Assembly: GCA_002412495.1 (NCBI GenBank)
Contig: DHVE01000123.1
Location: 1-9,080 of the forward strand
DNA length: 9,080 bases
DNA from: Betaproteobacteria bacterium UBA5216
GTDB taxonomy: Bacteria; Pseudomonadota; Gammaproteobacteria; Burkholderiales; SG8-41
Direction: 5' to 3'
The position numbers and the translations under genes were made by a program. Under the pieces are notes generated by a model. The model did no database searches. It was given only the letters and a program-made list of their open reading frames with translations, and was not told the DNA's origin. Shown here piece after piece: positions 1-6,288 of this stretch (the first letter of the stretch is position 1; the number at the start of each line of letters is the position of its first letter).

Positions 1-108
1 GACGATGACGCGCACGGGTTTGGCGGGATAGGTTTGCGCGTGCGCGAGAGGCGTGTTCCCCGCAGCAAGCAGCAGAATGAGTGCGCTCACTGAGCGCGCC
101 GATATCAT
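1..108 (-). CDS. Bug/TctC-family periplasmic solute receptor, N-terminal fragment
   Basis: Only the first 36 codons lie in the window; the gene continues past the left edge. The reading begins MISARSV and carries a classical signal peptide: a short basic start, a hydrophobic core (ALILLLAAG, residues 9-17) and an AHA cleavage site before Gln25. The mature start QTYPAKPVRVIV is the hallmark opening of Bug (Bordetella uptake gene, TctC) receptors, which bind small carboxylic acids in the periplasm for tripartite tricarboxylate transporters. The same opening (QAYPAKPIRIVLPF) is seen in the complete Bug protein on the same strand at 364-1356, so the family call is firm although the ligand is unknown. 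A weak AGAGA lies about ten bases upstream of the ATG. The gene lies downstream of the 364-1356 gene on the minus strand, separated by 255 bp that contain a palindromic repeat, so co-transcription is uncertain. Confidence 0.85.
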   Translation of the reverse strand, partial: MISARSVSALILLLAAGNTPLAHAQTYPAKPVRVIV

Positions 109-151
109 GGTTGTTTTGTCTCTATTCCGCACCGATCAAAAGTCAAAAGCT

Positions 152-298
152 TCCCTCACCCGGCGCTTCGCGCCACCCTCTCCCGGAGGGCGAGGGTTTG
201 CTTCGCGCCACCCTCTGCTCCGCTTCAAGTGTGCCCTTGTCCCGGCAGGCGAGCGTTTGTTCCCCTCTCCCTCCGGGAGAGGGGTTAGGGGTGAGGGA
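152..298. repeat. Palindromic CCCTCTCCC-type intergenic repeat
   Basis: This element fills most of the 255-bp gap between two minus-strand Bug genes. Its ends are inverted copies: TCCCTCACCC at 152-161 and GGGTGAGGGA at 289-298. Inside is a perfect 10-bp hairpin, CCCCTCTCCC (262-271) with GGGAGAGGGG (275-284) and a 3-base loop. A 17-bp direct repeat beginning GCTTCGCGCC occurs at 165-181 and again at 200-216, which suggests internal duplication. The same sequence family recurs at 2671-2766. Such CCCTCTCC/GGAGAGGG elements are familiar as dispersed intergenic repeats in proteobacteria. The hairpin could stop or stabilise the transcript of the gene at 364-1356, but no T-run follows it on the minus strand, so it is not a textbook intrinsic terminator. 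Apparent ORFs across it are not credible genes. Confidence 0.75.
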
Positions 299-363
299 GG
301 ATGTTGATTTTTCATCGAGGAAAATAGAAAAGTTGTTTCTTTGTGCTGGCCGAATGCTTGTGC

Positions 364-1356
364 TTACTGCTGCAACTCCAGCTTTGCGTCCTTGATGGTC
401 TTGGCGTAGCGCGTGGTTTCCGTCTTGATGAATTCACCGAAGCGCTCCGGCGTACTGGTGATCGGATCGAACCCACCCGCAACCAGACGTTCACGCGTGT
501 CGGGCGTGGCGACGATTTTGCCGAGTTCGGTGTTCAGTCGCGTGATGATGTCGCGCGGGGTGTTGGCGGGCGCGAGAATGCCGTACCAACTGGTGACTTC
601 GTATCCGGGGAACCCCGATTCTTTCGAGGTGGGCACGTTGGGCAATACCGCCAGACGTTCGGTTGCCAGCGCGGCAAGCGCGCGCACGCGGCCCGCCTGG
701 ATGTGCGGCACGGCGGGCGGCACGCCGATCACCATCATGTCCACATGGCCGCCGATCATGCCGAGCATCGCGACGCCGGAGCCTTTGTACGGCACGTGCA
801 GGGTGTCGAGTTTGCTGAACGATTTGAACATTTCGCCGGCGAGATGCTGGCCGGTGCCGAGTCCGCCAGAGCTGAAGGTTAATTTGCCGGGCGCCGCGCG
901 CGCGGCGGTGACCAGTTCCTTGAGGGTTTTCGCGGGAATCGACGGGTGGCAGATAAATACGTTGGGCACCTGCGCCACCAGCGCAATCGGTGCCAGATCG
1001 CGTATCGGATCGTAGTTGAGCTTGCGATACAGGTTGGGGCTGATGGCGAGTATGTTGGAGGCCACCACGAGGGTATAGCCGTCGGCGGGCGCCTTGGCCG
1101 CGACTTCCACGCCAAGATTGCCGCCCGCGCCGGGGCGATTTTCGGGCACCACCGGCTGGCCCACGTTCTCGGAGAGTTTCAGCGCGATTTGCCGCCCCAG
1201 CAGATCGGTGGGGCCGCCGGGCGGAAACGGCAGCACGATGCGTATGGGTTTGGCGGGGTAGGCTTGGCCGTAGGCAACGCCGCTCGCCGCGAACGCGAGG
1301 CTTGCGGCGCAGATCATGCGCATCGGTATCGCTATAGTCACGGCGCTGAATCGCAT
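364..1356 (-). CDS. Bug/TctC-family periplasmic solute receptor
   Basis: The product is 330 residues, the usual length for Bug receptors, which bind small organic acids in the periplasm and deliver them to a TctAB-type membrane transporter. Residues 1-30 are a signal peptide (basic start, hydrophobic ICAASLAFAASGVAYG). The mature part begins QAYPAKPIRIVLPFPPGGP (31-49) and shows the family motifs NRPGAGGN (73-80), ADGYTL (91-96), HVPYKG (187-192), AGRVRAL (221-227), PGYE (250-253) and LAPANTP (261-267). The frame is open upstream to 1455, but the ATG at 1356 is chosen because it has GAGGAA six bases upstream and puts the signal peptide at the N-terminus. The last codons read LQQ then TAA. The gene diverges from the amidohydrolase at 1569, and the two may serve the same compound. 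No TctA or TctB gene is present. The ligand cannot be inferred. Confidence 0.93.
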   Translation of the reverse strand: MRFSAVTIAIPMRMICAASLAFAASGVAYGQAYPAKPIRIVLPFPPGGPTDLLGRQIALKLSENVGQPVVPENRPGAGGNLGVEVAAKAPADGYTLVVASNILAISPNLYRKLNYDPIRDLAPIALVAQVPNVFICHPSIPAKTLKELVTAARAAPGKLTFSSGGLGTGQHLAGEMFKSFSKLDTLHVPYKGSGVAMLGMIGGHVDMMVIGVPPAVPHIQAGRVRALAALATERLAVLPNVPTSKESGFPGYEVTSWYGILAPANTPRDIITRLNTELGKIVATPDTRERLVAGGFDPITSTPERFGEFIKTETTRYAKTIKDAKLELQQ

Positions 1357-1362
1357 GGTGAA

Positions 1363-1368
1363 TTCCTC
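1363..1368 (-). promoter_or_regulatory. Ribosome binding site of the 364-1356 Bug gene
   Basis: Read on the minus strand this is GAGGAA, six bases before the ATG at 1356. It decides the start against the longer reading frame that begins at 1455, whose extra 33 residues do not resemble a secretion signal. Confidence 0.7.
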
Positions 1369-1420
1369 GTCGAAATGGGTTCGGCGCGTGCCGGACCGGC
1401 CAGCGGCGCCATGGGGTGAA

Positions 1421-1430
1421 AGTGTAGCAT
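1421..1430 (-). promoter_or_regulatory. Possible extended -10 promoter for the 364-1356 Bug gene
   Basis: On the minus strand the sequence ATGCTACACT contains TGC followed by TACACT, which fits an extended -10 element (TGN-TATAAT) with four of six matches. It would give a leader of roughly 55-60 bases. No convincing -35 box lies at the right distance, which extended -10 promoters can tolerate. The call rests on motif reading alone. Confidence 0.3.
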
Positions 1431-1483
1431 TTCCCTCATTCTCCGCTGGCGGCATTGCCCGGCGGGCGAAAAAGTAAACGCGC

Positions 1484-1512
1484 TTGCCGCACGCCGGCGC
1501 TTGGCATAAATT
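1484..1512 (+). promoter_or_regulatory. Possible sigma-70 promoter for the amidohydrolase
   Basis: TTGCCG (1484-1489) and TAAATT (1507-1512) each match four of six consensus positions and are separated by exactly 17 bases. Transcription would start near 1519, giving a leader of about 50 bases. The site sits in the divergent gap shared with the Bug gene. A second -35-like TTGGCA at 1501-1506 lacks a good partner. Confidence 0.33.
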
Positions 1513-1556
1513 TCGTCAGTCCCTCGCTAATGCCTTGCTCATCCAACGCCCCCCTC

Positions 1557-1562
1557 AAGGAG
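1557..1562 (+). promoter_or_regulatory. Ribosome binding site of the amidohydrolase
   Basis: AAGGAG stands six bases before the ATG at 1569. It settles the start there and excludes the 38 extra codons open upstream, which contain no family sequence. Confidence 0.8.
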
Positions 1563-1568
1563 ATTGCC

Positions 1569-2603
1569 ATGATAGACATGCATGCCCACTGGAGACCCGC
1601 CGAACTGGCCGATGCCCTGCGCGCCCGCACCAAAGAGCCGCGTATCACGCGCAACGCCGACGGCGCCGAGGTGCTGAAAACGCGCAATGGTGACGAGCCG
1701 TTGTCAAAGGCGTTTGATGACGTGAAATCGCATCTCGCGCAGATGGATCGTCAGGGTGTGACCACCAGTGTGCTGTCGCTGGTGGGTGGATCGTGCTGGA
1801 TCGAATCGCAGCCGGTCGAAGTGTCGCTGCCGCTGTGCCGGATGGTGAATGACCGTTTTTCCGCGATGTGCGTCGAGCACAAGGGGCGTTTTGCCGCTTA
1901 TGCCGCACTGCCGCTGGCGGATATTTCAGTCGCCGCCGCGGAGCTTGAGCGCGCGATGCAGTTGCCGGGCATGATCGGCACGCAGGTGCCGGGCAATGCG
2001 TTTCTCACCCGCAAGAACGCCGAGGCGATGCGCCCGCTGCTCGAAGTCGCGAACCGCAAGCGCGCGGTGCTTTTCATTCACCACGGCCCGCGGCCCGGCG
2101 ATGCGTTTCCCAAGTTCGGCGGCGACACCGACAACGCGCGCCGCCGCAACGGCACGCTCGACATGCAAACCAGTTTGTCGTCGGTGATGGTGACACTGTG
2201 TTTGACGGATTTTCTGGCGCCGTACCCCGACGCGATGATTCATGTGCACAACCTCGGCGGCAACATTCCGTATGAAGTGGAGCGCATGGATCACCGTTGC
2301 CTGCTCGATACGCCGCACGAAGAACTGCCCTCGGCGCGTTTTCGCCGTTCGAAAGTCTATGTGGATTGCAACTCGTTCGGTCCCAGTGCGATCGAGGCCG
2401 GCGTGCGGCTCTACGGCGCGGAACGCATCGTGTGCGGCACCGACGGCAGCGAATTCGGCTGCCAGTGGACCAGCAAGGCGCTGGCCGATGCCAACATCAG
2501 CGAAGAGGCACGCGAGCAGATTCTGCATCGCAACGCGCGCGACATGCTGGCGCATCTGGTGAAGCTGCCGGTGGCGGCGACGCGGGAAAGGGTGGCGGCT
2601 TAA
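1569..2603 (+). CDS. Amidohydrolase family 2 (ACMSD-like) metal-dependent hydrolase or decarboxylase
   Basis: The product is 344 residues with no signal peptide, so it is cytoplasmic. It begins MIDMHAHW, supplying the metal-binding HxH pair (H5, H7) typical of the TIM-barrel amidohydrolases related to 2-amino-3-carboxymuconate semialdehyde decarboxylase. Other family landmarks are LFIHHG (168-173, third metal histidine, probably H171), HVHNLGGNIPYEVER (225-239), VCGTDGSEF (288-296, catalytic or metal Asp292) and ILHRNARDML (318-327) near the C-terminus. Known members decarboxylate or hydrolyse small aromatic or ring-cleavage acids, for example ACMSD, gamma-resorcylate decarboxylase and 2-pyrone-4,6-dicarboxylate hydrolase. 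The chemistry here could be decarboxylation or hydrolysis and the substrate is unknown. It diverges from a Bug receptor gene and converges on the oxygenase group, which fits a role in aromatic acid breakdown. The start is set by a strong AAGGAG. All expected metal ligands seem present. Confidence 0.88.
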   Translation: MIDMHAHWRPAELADALRARTKEPRITRNADGAEVLKTRNGDEPLSKAFDDVKSHLAQMDRQGVTTSVLSLVGGSCWIESQPVEVSLPLCRMVNDRFSAMCVEHKGRFAAYAALPLADISVAAAELERAMQLPGMIGTQVPGNAFLTRKNAEAMRPLLEVANRKRAVLFIHHGPRPGDAFPKFGGDTDNARRRNGTLDMQTSLSSVMVTLCLTDFLAPYPDAMIHVHNLGGNIPYEVERMDHRCLLDTPHEELPSARFRRSKVYVDCNSFGPSAIEAGVRLYGAERIVCGTDGSEFGCQWTSKALADANISEEAREQILHRNARDMLAHLVKLPVAATRERVAA

Positions 2604-2670
2604 CAGGCCGTCAGCCGGGGCGTGTAAACCACAACCGTTGTTCCTGTGCAGGCGGGTAATCATCCAAACA

Positions 2671-2766
2671 CTCCCCTCGCCCGCTTGCGGGAGAGGGGCG
2701 GGGGAGAGGGCTACGTAGATTTACCCCCTCTCCCTAACCCTCTCCCCCGAAAGCGGTGGAGAGGGG
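2671..2766. repeat. Second CCCTCTCCC-type palindromic repeat, possible bidirectional terminator
   Basis: This stretch lies between the convergent amidohydrolase and Bug genes. One hairpin pairs 2673-2684 with 2687-2698 around a TT loop with a single mismatch. A larger one pairs GGGGGAGAGGG (2700-2710) with CCCTCTCCCCC (2738-2748) over 11 perfect base pairs. CCCTCTCC (2738-2745) can alternatively pair with GGAGAGGG (2758-2765). The CCCTAACCC core and flanking CCCTCTCCC match the element at 152-298, so both belong to one dispersed family. Its place between convergent gene ends suits a bidirectional transcription stop, although no T-run follows the stems. Other intergenic bases in 2604-2785 show nothing recognisable. 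Confidence 0.75.
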
Positions 2767-2785
2767 ATTTTCATGTTACGCACAC

Positions 2786-3778
2786 TTAATCGATCTTCGC
2801 CCCCGAGCGTTTGATCACCTCTGCCCACTTGAGGTTTTCGCTGCGTATCAGCGCGGCAAATTTTTCCGGGGTATCCGGCGCGGGATCGGCGCCGAGCATG
2901 GCGAGTTTTTCCTTGAGCGAGGCCGAGGCCAGCGCCGCGTTAATCTCGCTGTTGAGGCGCTGAATGATGGCGCGCGGCGTGCCGGCGGGCGCGATGATGC
3001 CGTTCCATGTGGTTGCTTCGTAGCCGGGGACGCCGGATTCGGCGATGGTGGGCACCTCGGGCATCGCGGGCGAACGTTTTAACGCTGTGACGCCCAGCGC
3101 ACGCACGCGGCCGGCCTTGGCGTGCGGCGTAATCGAATTAAGGCTTTCCATCATCAGGTGCACTTGCCCGGCGATTAAATCGGTGATCGCCGCCGCGCCC
3201 CCTTTGTAAGGCACATGCACCACGTTTAATCCCGCCATCGAGCGCAGCAATTCAAAGCCGACATGGCCCGGCGAGCCGTTGCCCGACGAGGCATTGGAAA
3301 GCTTGCCGGGATTTTGTTTGGCGAAATCGATGACTTCCTGCACGCTCTTGAACGGATGCCGGGGCGAGCCCGCCAGCAGCATTTGATTGAGCGCGCCCAG
3401 CGCCACGGCCGCGATGTCCTTGTTCACATCATAGGGCGGCTTGCGAAACATGTTGGGGCCGATCACCAGCGAGCCTATCGGCGCGTAGGCCAGCGTGTAG
3501 CCGTCGGGCGCGGACTTGATCATCATGTCGATGCCGATGGTCAGCGCGCCGCCGGGACGGTTATCGACGACGACTTGCTGGCCGAGGCGCGCGGTCAGTT
3601 CGGCGGCGATCAGGCGCGCAACGTTATCCGAGGCGCTGCCCGGCGCCTGCGGCACGAGCATGCGGATGGCGCGGTTGGGATAGGTTTGTCCTGAGCCTGT
3701 CGAAGGGGTTTGGGCGTGGAGCAGTGTGGGCAAGCACGCCAGCGCCAGTACGCGAACTGCTATTTGAAAGAGCATCAT
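2786..3778 (-). CDS. Bug/TctC-family periplasmic solute receptor with in-frame repeat insertion
   Basis: The product is 330 residues. Residues 1-22 form a signal peptide (hydrophobic AVRVLALACLPTLL, then HA-Q). Bug landmarks follow: TYPNRAIRMLVPQAPGS (32-48), VVVDNRPGG (69-77), APDGYTLAY (90-98), HVPYKGG (188-194), AGRVRALGVTALKRSPAMPEVPT spread over 222-244, PGYEATTWNG (251-260) and IIAPAGTP (261-268). The receptor would bind a small carboxylate in the periplasm. Just after the predicted cleavage site lies TPSTGSGQ (24-31), absent from the other two Bug proteins here and encoded by a dispersed palindromic repeat (see 3683-3712). It is the last gene of the minus-strand group behind the Rieske and decarboxylase-like genes, 131 bp after the latter, so it probably imports the compound they act on. 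The start has tandem ATG codons at 3778 and 3775 with a modest GGGA upstream. No TctA or TctB is nearby. Confidence 0.92.
   Translation of the reverse strand: MMLFQIAVRVLALACLPTLLHAQTPSTGSGQTYPNRAIRMLVPQAPGSASDNVARLIAAELTARLGQQVVVDNRPGGALTIGIDMMIKSAPDGYTLAYAPIGSLVIGPNMFRKPPYDVNKDIAAVALGALNQMLLAGSPRHPFKSVQEVIDFAKQNPGKLSNASSGNGSPGHVGFELLRSMAGLNVVHVPYKGGAAAITDLIAGQVHLMMESLNSITPHAKAGRVRALGVTALKRSPAMPEVPTIAESGVPGYEATTWNGIIAPAGTPRAIIQRLNSEINAALASASLKEKLAMLGADPAPDTPEKFAALIRSENLKWAEVIKRSGAKID
3683..3712. repeat. TTCGACAGGCTCAGGAC-type repeat inserted inside the Bug coding sequence
   Basis: On the minus strand an 18-bp core, CCTTCGACAGGCTCAGGA (3689-3706), is bounded by two copies of CAAACC (3683-3688 and 3707-3712). 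Core plus one CAAACC is 24 bp, or eight codons, which preserves the frame and encodes TPSTGSGQ. The partial Bug gene at the left edge reads straight through the same place as CAAACCTATCCC (AQTYP), showing what the uninterrupted version looks like. The core resembles the TTCGACAAGCTCAGGACGAA repeat dispersed through many proteobacterial genomes. The flanking CAAACC may be a duplicated target or partly belong to the repeat. Confidence 0.7.
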
Positions 3779-3819
3779 AGTTTATTCCCATGAGTGAGAA
3801 AGCCGCTAAAACCAATATT

Positions 3820-3899
3820 GTCATTCCCGCGCAGGCGGGAATCCATAACGCATCTGCGATGGAGACTGTGTTATGGGTTCCCGCCTGCGCGGGAACGAC
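3820..3899. repeat. Inverted pair of ATTCCC-N8-GGGAAT repeats (dRS3-like doublet)
   Basis: Two 32-bp arms, 3820-3851 and 3868-3899, are inverted copies differing at three positions, with a 16-base spacer. Each arm holds a smaller palindrome: ATTCCCGCGCAGGCGGGAAT (3823-3842) and GTTCCCGCCTGCGCGGGAAC (3877-3896). The first fits the ATTCCC-N8-GGGAAT form of the dRS3 repeat described in Neisseria; related sequences are widespread in betaproteobacteria. As a doublet it resembles a REP pair (REPIN) or a tiny non-autonomous mobile element. It lies in the 131-bp gap between the decarboxylase-like gene and the Bug gene, where its RNA would fold into one long hairpin and could lower or separate expression of the downstream receptor. 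Confidence 0.8.
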
Positions 3900-3909
3900 G
3901 GTGTAGTTG

Positions 3910-4902
3910 TTATATCTTGAACGCTTCCAGCGTTTCCGGCGCGAACAGTTCATGCGGTTGCAGCCGCCGTTTCGACAAACCCTGTTCGTGGTGATACCGC
4001 AAAAAAGTTTCCAGCGTGGCCTTGTTCGCTTCATAACCGTAAGGCCACCAATCGTCGCCCATGTGTTTTTTCAGCCATTCCACCTCGGCGATCATCCACG
4101 GCAGCATATTGCGCAGCGCGGCGGTCTCGAACATTTCTTCGTAGCAGATGCGCTGCGCTTCGGCGAATGCCTTGTATAACTCCATCGCTATCCAGCGGTT
4201 TTTTTCGTACACCTCGCGGCGGATGGCGATGGTGTGCATGATGGGAAACATCCGGGTTTTTTTGTAATACGCGCGCTCGACATCGACATAATCCTCGAAC
4301 AGGCGCTTCACCTTGGCGGGCTGCGAGTGCAGGGTGGAGGGCATGCGCGGGCTGTGCAGCGCGTCGATCTCGCCCGTGGCCAGCATTTGCGACAGCGTTT
4401 TGCCGGCGGGTATCGGATTCAGTTTGATGTGTGGCGGCAGATCGAGTTTGAGTTTCTCGTCGCGCCCCGGCGTTTCCTGTCCGCCGGTCCAGTGTTCGCA
4501 GTCGCTTATTTTTACGCCGTACTCGTCCTGCATGATGCCGCGGCTCCACACGGGCGCGGTCATCTGGTATTCAGGCGAGGCAACTTTTTTGCCGATCAGA
4601 TCCTTGGGTTCGCGAATGCCGCTGGCCGCCGAAATAAACGTGCAGGAGTGGCGAAACATGCGCGACGGAAACACCGGTATCGCGATGAACGGCTGTGGAT
4701 CACGAAACAACGACACCGTATACGACGAGAGCGACAACTCCGCGACATCGAACTCCTGATAGCGCAGCATGCGAAAAAAAGTTTCTTCGACAATGTGATC
4801 GATAAAATTGAGGTCGATGCCTGAAGGCTGCACGCGACCGTCGGCCAGCGCGCGCATGCGGTCGTAGTTCCAGCAGGATAGGGCGAGACGGAGTTTGGAC
4901 AT
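3910..4902 (-). CDS. 4,5-dihydroxyphthalate decarboxylase-like protein (periplasmic-binding-protein fold)
   Basis: The product is 330 residues. Its opening, MSKLRLALSCWNYDRMRALADGRV with GIDLNFID following (residues 28-35), and the segment FDVAELSLSSYTVSL (51-65) match proteins annotated as 4,5-dihydroxyphthalate decarboxylase (Pht5-like) and as NMT1-type substrate-binding proteins; the two groups share the type II binding-protein fold. There is no signal peptide, which favours a cytoplasmic enzyme over a transport receptor. In phthalate breakdown Pht5 turns 4,5-dihydroxyphthalate into protocatechuate. Other visible stretches are GKKVASPEYQMTAPVW (104-119), GEIDALHSPRMP (177-188, the typical GEIDA of the fold) and a tryptophan-rich C-terminal part (WWPYGYE, 285-291). 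It follows the Rieske gene by 42 bp on the same strand, which supports an aromatic role. The start lacks a good ribosome site and the gap upstream is AT-rich. The exact substrate is inferred, not shown. Confidence 0.78.
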   Translation of the reverse strand: MSKLRLALSCWNYDRMRALADGRVQPSGIDLNFIDHIVEETFFRMLRYQEFDVAELSLSSYTVSLFRDPQPFIAIPVFPSRMFRHSCTFISAASGIREPKDLIGKKVASPEYQMTAPVWSRGIMQDEYGVKISDCEHWTGGQETPGRDEKLKLDLPPHIKLNPIPAGKTLSQMLATGEIDALHSPRMPSTLHSQPAKVKRLFEDYVDVERAYYKKTRMFPIMHTIAIRREVYEKNRWIAMELYKAFAEAQRICYEEMFETAALRNMLPWMIAEVEWLKKHMGDDWWPYGYEANKATLETFLRYHHEQGLSKRRLQPHELFAPETLEAFKI

Positions 4903-4944
4903 TGGGATCGCGGATTTGGTGTAAGTATTTGTTTTTAAAGTAAT

Positions 4945-6249
4945 TTATACTGTAGTGGGATCGGTGCCCAGCGGCGGGAACAGTCCGTGTCTGGCGTGAT
5001 CCTTGAACGCCTGATCCTTGGGCAGCAGCAGCGAACACGAACGCACGTGCTGCTCTTTCGGATCAAGACCCGGCAGCGGTTTGCCCGCGCGATTGGCTTC
5101 GGCGGTTTGTTCCAGCAGCCGCCGCATTCTCGCAATGCCGCGATCCGTGGGGCAGAGGTTTTCCTTGGTACGATCCTGCACCGGGCCCATTGATTCCTGC
5201 AGCGAGGCATCCTGCATCGCAATGCCTTCGATGCCAGAGTAATGCACGCCGGCTTTTTGCGCGGCGCGATCCATCAGGTAATCGTTGGTCTTGTTGGCGA
5301 GCGGTATGAAAGTGCCGGGTATGTATTTAACGTGTATGCCCTTGCCGTCTTTCATCGCGTTGAGTTCGGCTTCGGTCAAATCGCGTTTGGGGTGATAGTT
5401 GATGCTCCACGCCCAGCAGTTTTCATCGTCAATCGGCACCCACACATGGCCGCCCAGCGGATGGCCGGCGCGTGGCGGAATAATAGAGTGCGAGGGCATG
5501 ATGAACGGCGTGATGCGCCAGTAGTATTTGCCGGGGTCGTCGGTCACGTTGCGCCGCGCGCCGATCAACAGGCCGCCGGGAAAATCCGCCACCTCAAAAA
5601 ACGGCATGCGGTCGTGATCATTGTATTCGTTGCCCTTGCTGCCGACGAAGAGCGGATCGGTTTTCAGCGCGCCGCCATGCAAAAAACTCACGTGCGACGA
5701 ATCGATGCCGCCTTCGATCGCCTGCAAATAATTGCATTCCTGCAAGCGCTTGGAGGCATAACGCTGGCGCGGCGACACCTGCGTCCATTCCAGCTCGGGG
5801 GGCGCGGGTTTGAGCTCCGGCGGCCCCATGTAGGTCCAGATCACGCCGCCCAATTCAATGCACGGATACGACTTCATCTTGATGCGCTTGCACATCGGGC
5901 CCGGGCCACCCGCTGCGTCCGCGCCTTCGGAGGGCAACTCGGTGCATTGCCCGGTGACATCGTACTTCCAGCCGTGATACGGGCAGCGCAAGCCTGATTC
6001 CTCATTGCGTCCGAACCACAGCGACACGCCGCGATGCGCGCAGAATTCGTCGATCAGGCCGATGCGGTTTTGCGTGTCGCGAAATGCAATCAGGCGTTCG
6101 CCCAGTAGCTTGACGCGCACCGGCGGGCAATCGGGTTCCGGCAATTCCCAATCGTGCAGCGCGGGCATCCAGTAGCGGCGAAACATGTCGCCCATCGGAG
6201 TGCCGGGGCCGGTTTGGGTGAGCAGGTTGTTTTGTTCCTGAGTGAGCAT
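4945..6249 (-). CDS. Rieske non-heme iron ring-hydroxylating oxygenase, alpha subunit (phthalate 4,5-dioxygenase-like)
   Basis: The product is 434 residues. The N-terminal Rieske domain binds a [2Fe-2S] cluster through CAHRG (C70, H72) and CPYHGW (C89, H92). The catalytic domain shows NYLQAIEGGIDSSHVSFLH (173-191), with D183 the likely electron-bridging aspartate and H186 and H191 the mononuclear iron ligands. The third carboxylate ligand is probably D347 in AMQDASLQ, by family position only. The length and the single-subunit look fit the phthalate-dioxygenase branch of monocomponent-alpha oxygenases, which take electrons from a separate reductase that is not encoded here. The enzyme should add oxygen to, or demethylate, an aromatic carboxylate in the cytoplasm. 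The frame stays open far upstream to 7131, but that stretch is antisense to the dehydrogenase; the ATG at 6249 has GAGGT seven bases upstream and begins the family sequence MLTQEQNNLLTQTGPGTPMG. First gene of the minus-strand group. Confidence 0.93.
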   Translation of the reverse strand: MLTQEQNNLLTQTGPGTPMGDMFRRYWMPALHDWELPEPDCPPVRVKLLGERLIAFRDTQNRIGLIDEFCAHRGVSLWFGRNEESGLRCPYHGWKYDVTGQCTELPSEGADAAGGPGPMCKRIKMKSYPCIELGGVIWTYMGPPELKPAPPELEWTQVSPRQRYASKRLQECNYLQAIEGGIDSSHVSFLHGGALKTDPLFVGSKGNEYNDHDRMPFFEVADFPGGLLIGARRNVTDDPGKYYWRITPFIMPSHSIIPPRAGHPLGGHVWVPIDDENCWAWSINYHPKRDLTEAELNAMKDGKGIHVKYIPGTFIPLANKTNDYLMDRAAQKAGVHYSGIEGIAMQDASLQESMGPVQDRTKENLCPTDRGIARMRRLLEQTAEANRAGKPLPGLDPKEQHVRSCSLLLPKDQAFKDHARHGLFPPLGTDPTTV

Positions 6250-6256
6250 GGTGGTT

Positions 6257-6261
6257 ACCTC
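6257..6261 (-). promoter_or_regulatory. Ribosome binding site of the Rieske oxygenase
   Basis: GAGGT on the minus strand, seven bases before the ATG at 6249. It fixes the start and excludes the 294 codons of open frame upstream, which are antisense to the dehydrogenase and resemble no protein family. Confidence 0.7.
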
Positions 6262-6288
6262 GTATCGTGCGTTTGCCGGAGCAGACAT

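Noticed and set aside
53..395. Overlapping small plus-strand frames at the left end
   Set aside because: They run across the CCCTCTCCC repeat and are antisense to Bug genes; no ribosome site or family sequence is present.
1926..2663. 245-codon frame on the minus strand under the amidohydrolase
   Set aside because: It is a shadow of the amidohydrolase coding strand with a histidine- and arginine-rich composition and no motif.
3794..3994. Short frames containing FPRRRES- or VPAQAGTH-like peptides across the 3820-3899 repeat
   Set aside because: These peptides are translations of the dispersed palindromic repeat, often mis-annotated as proteins.
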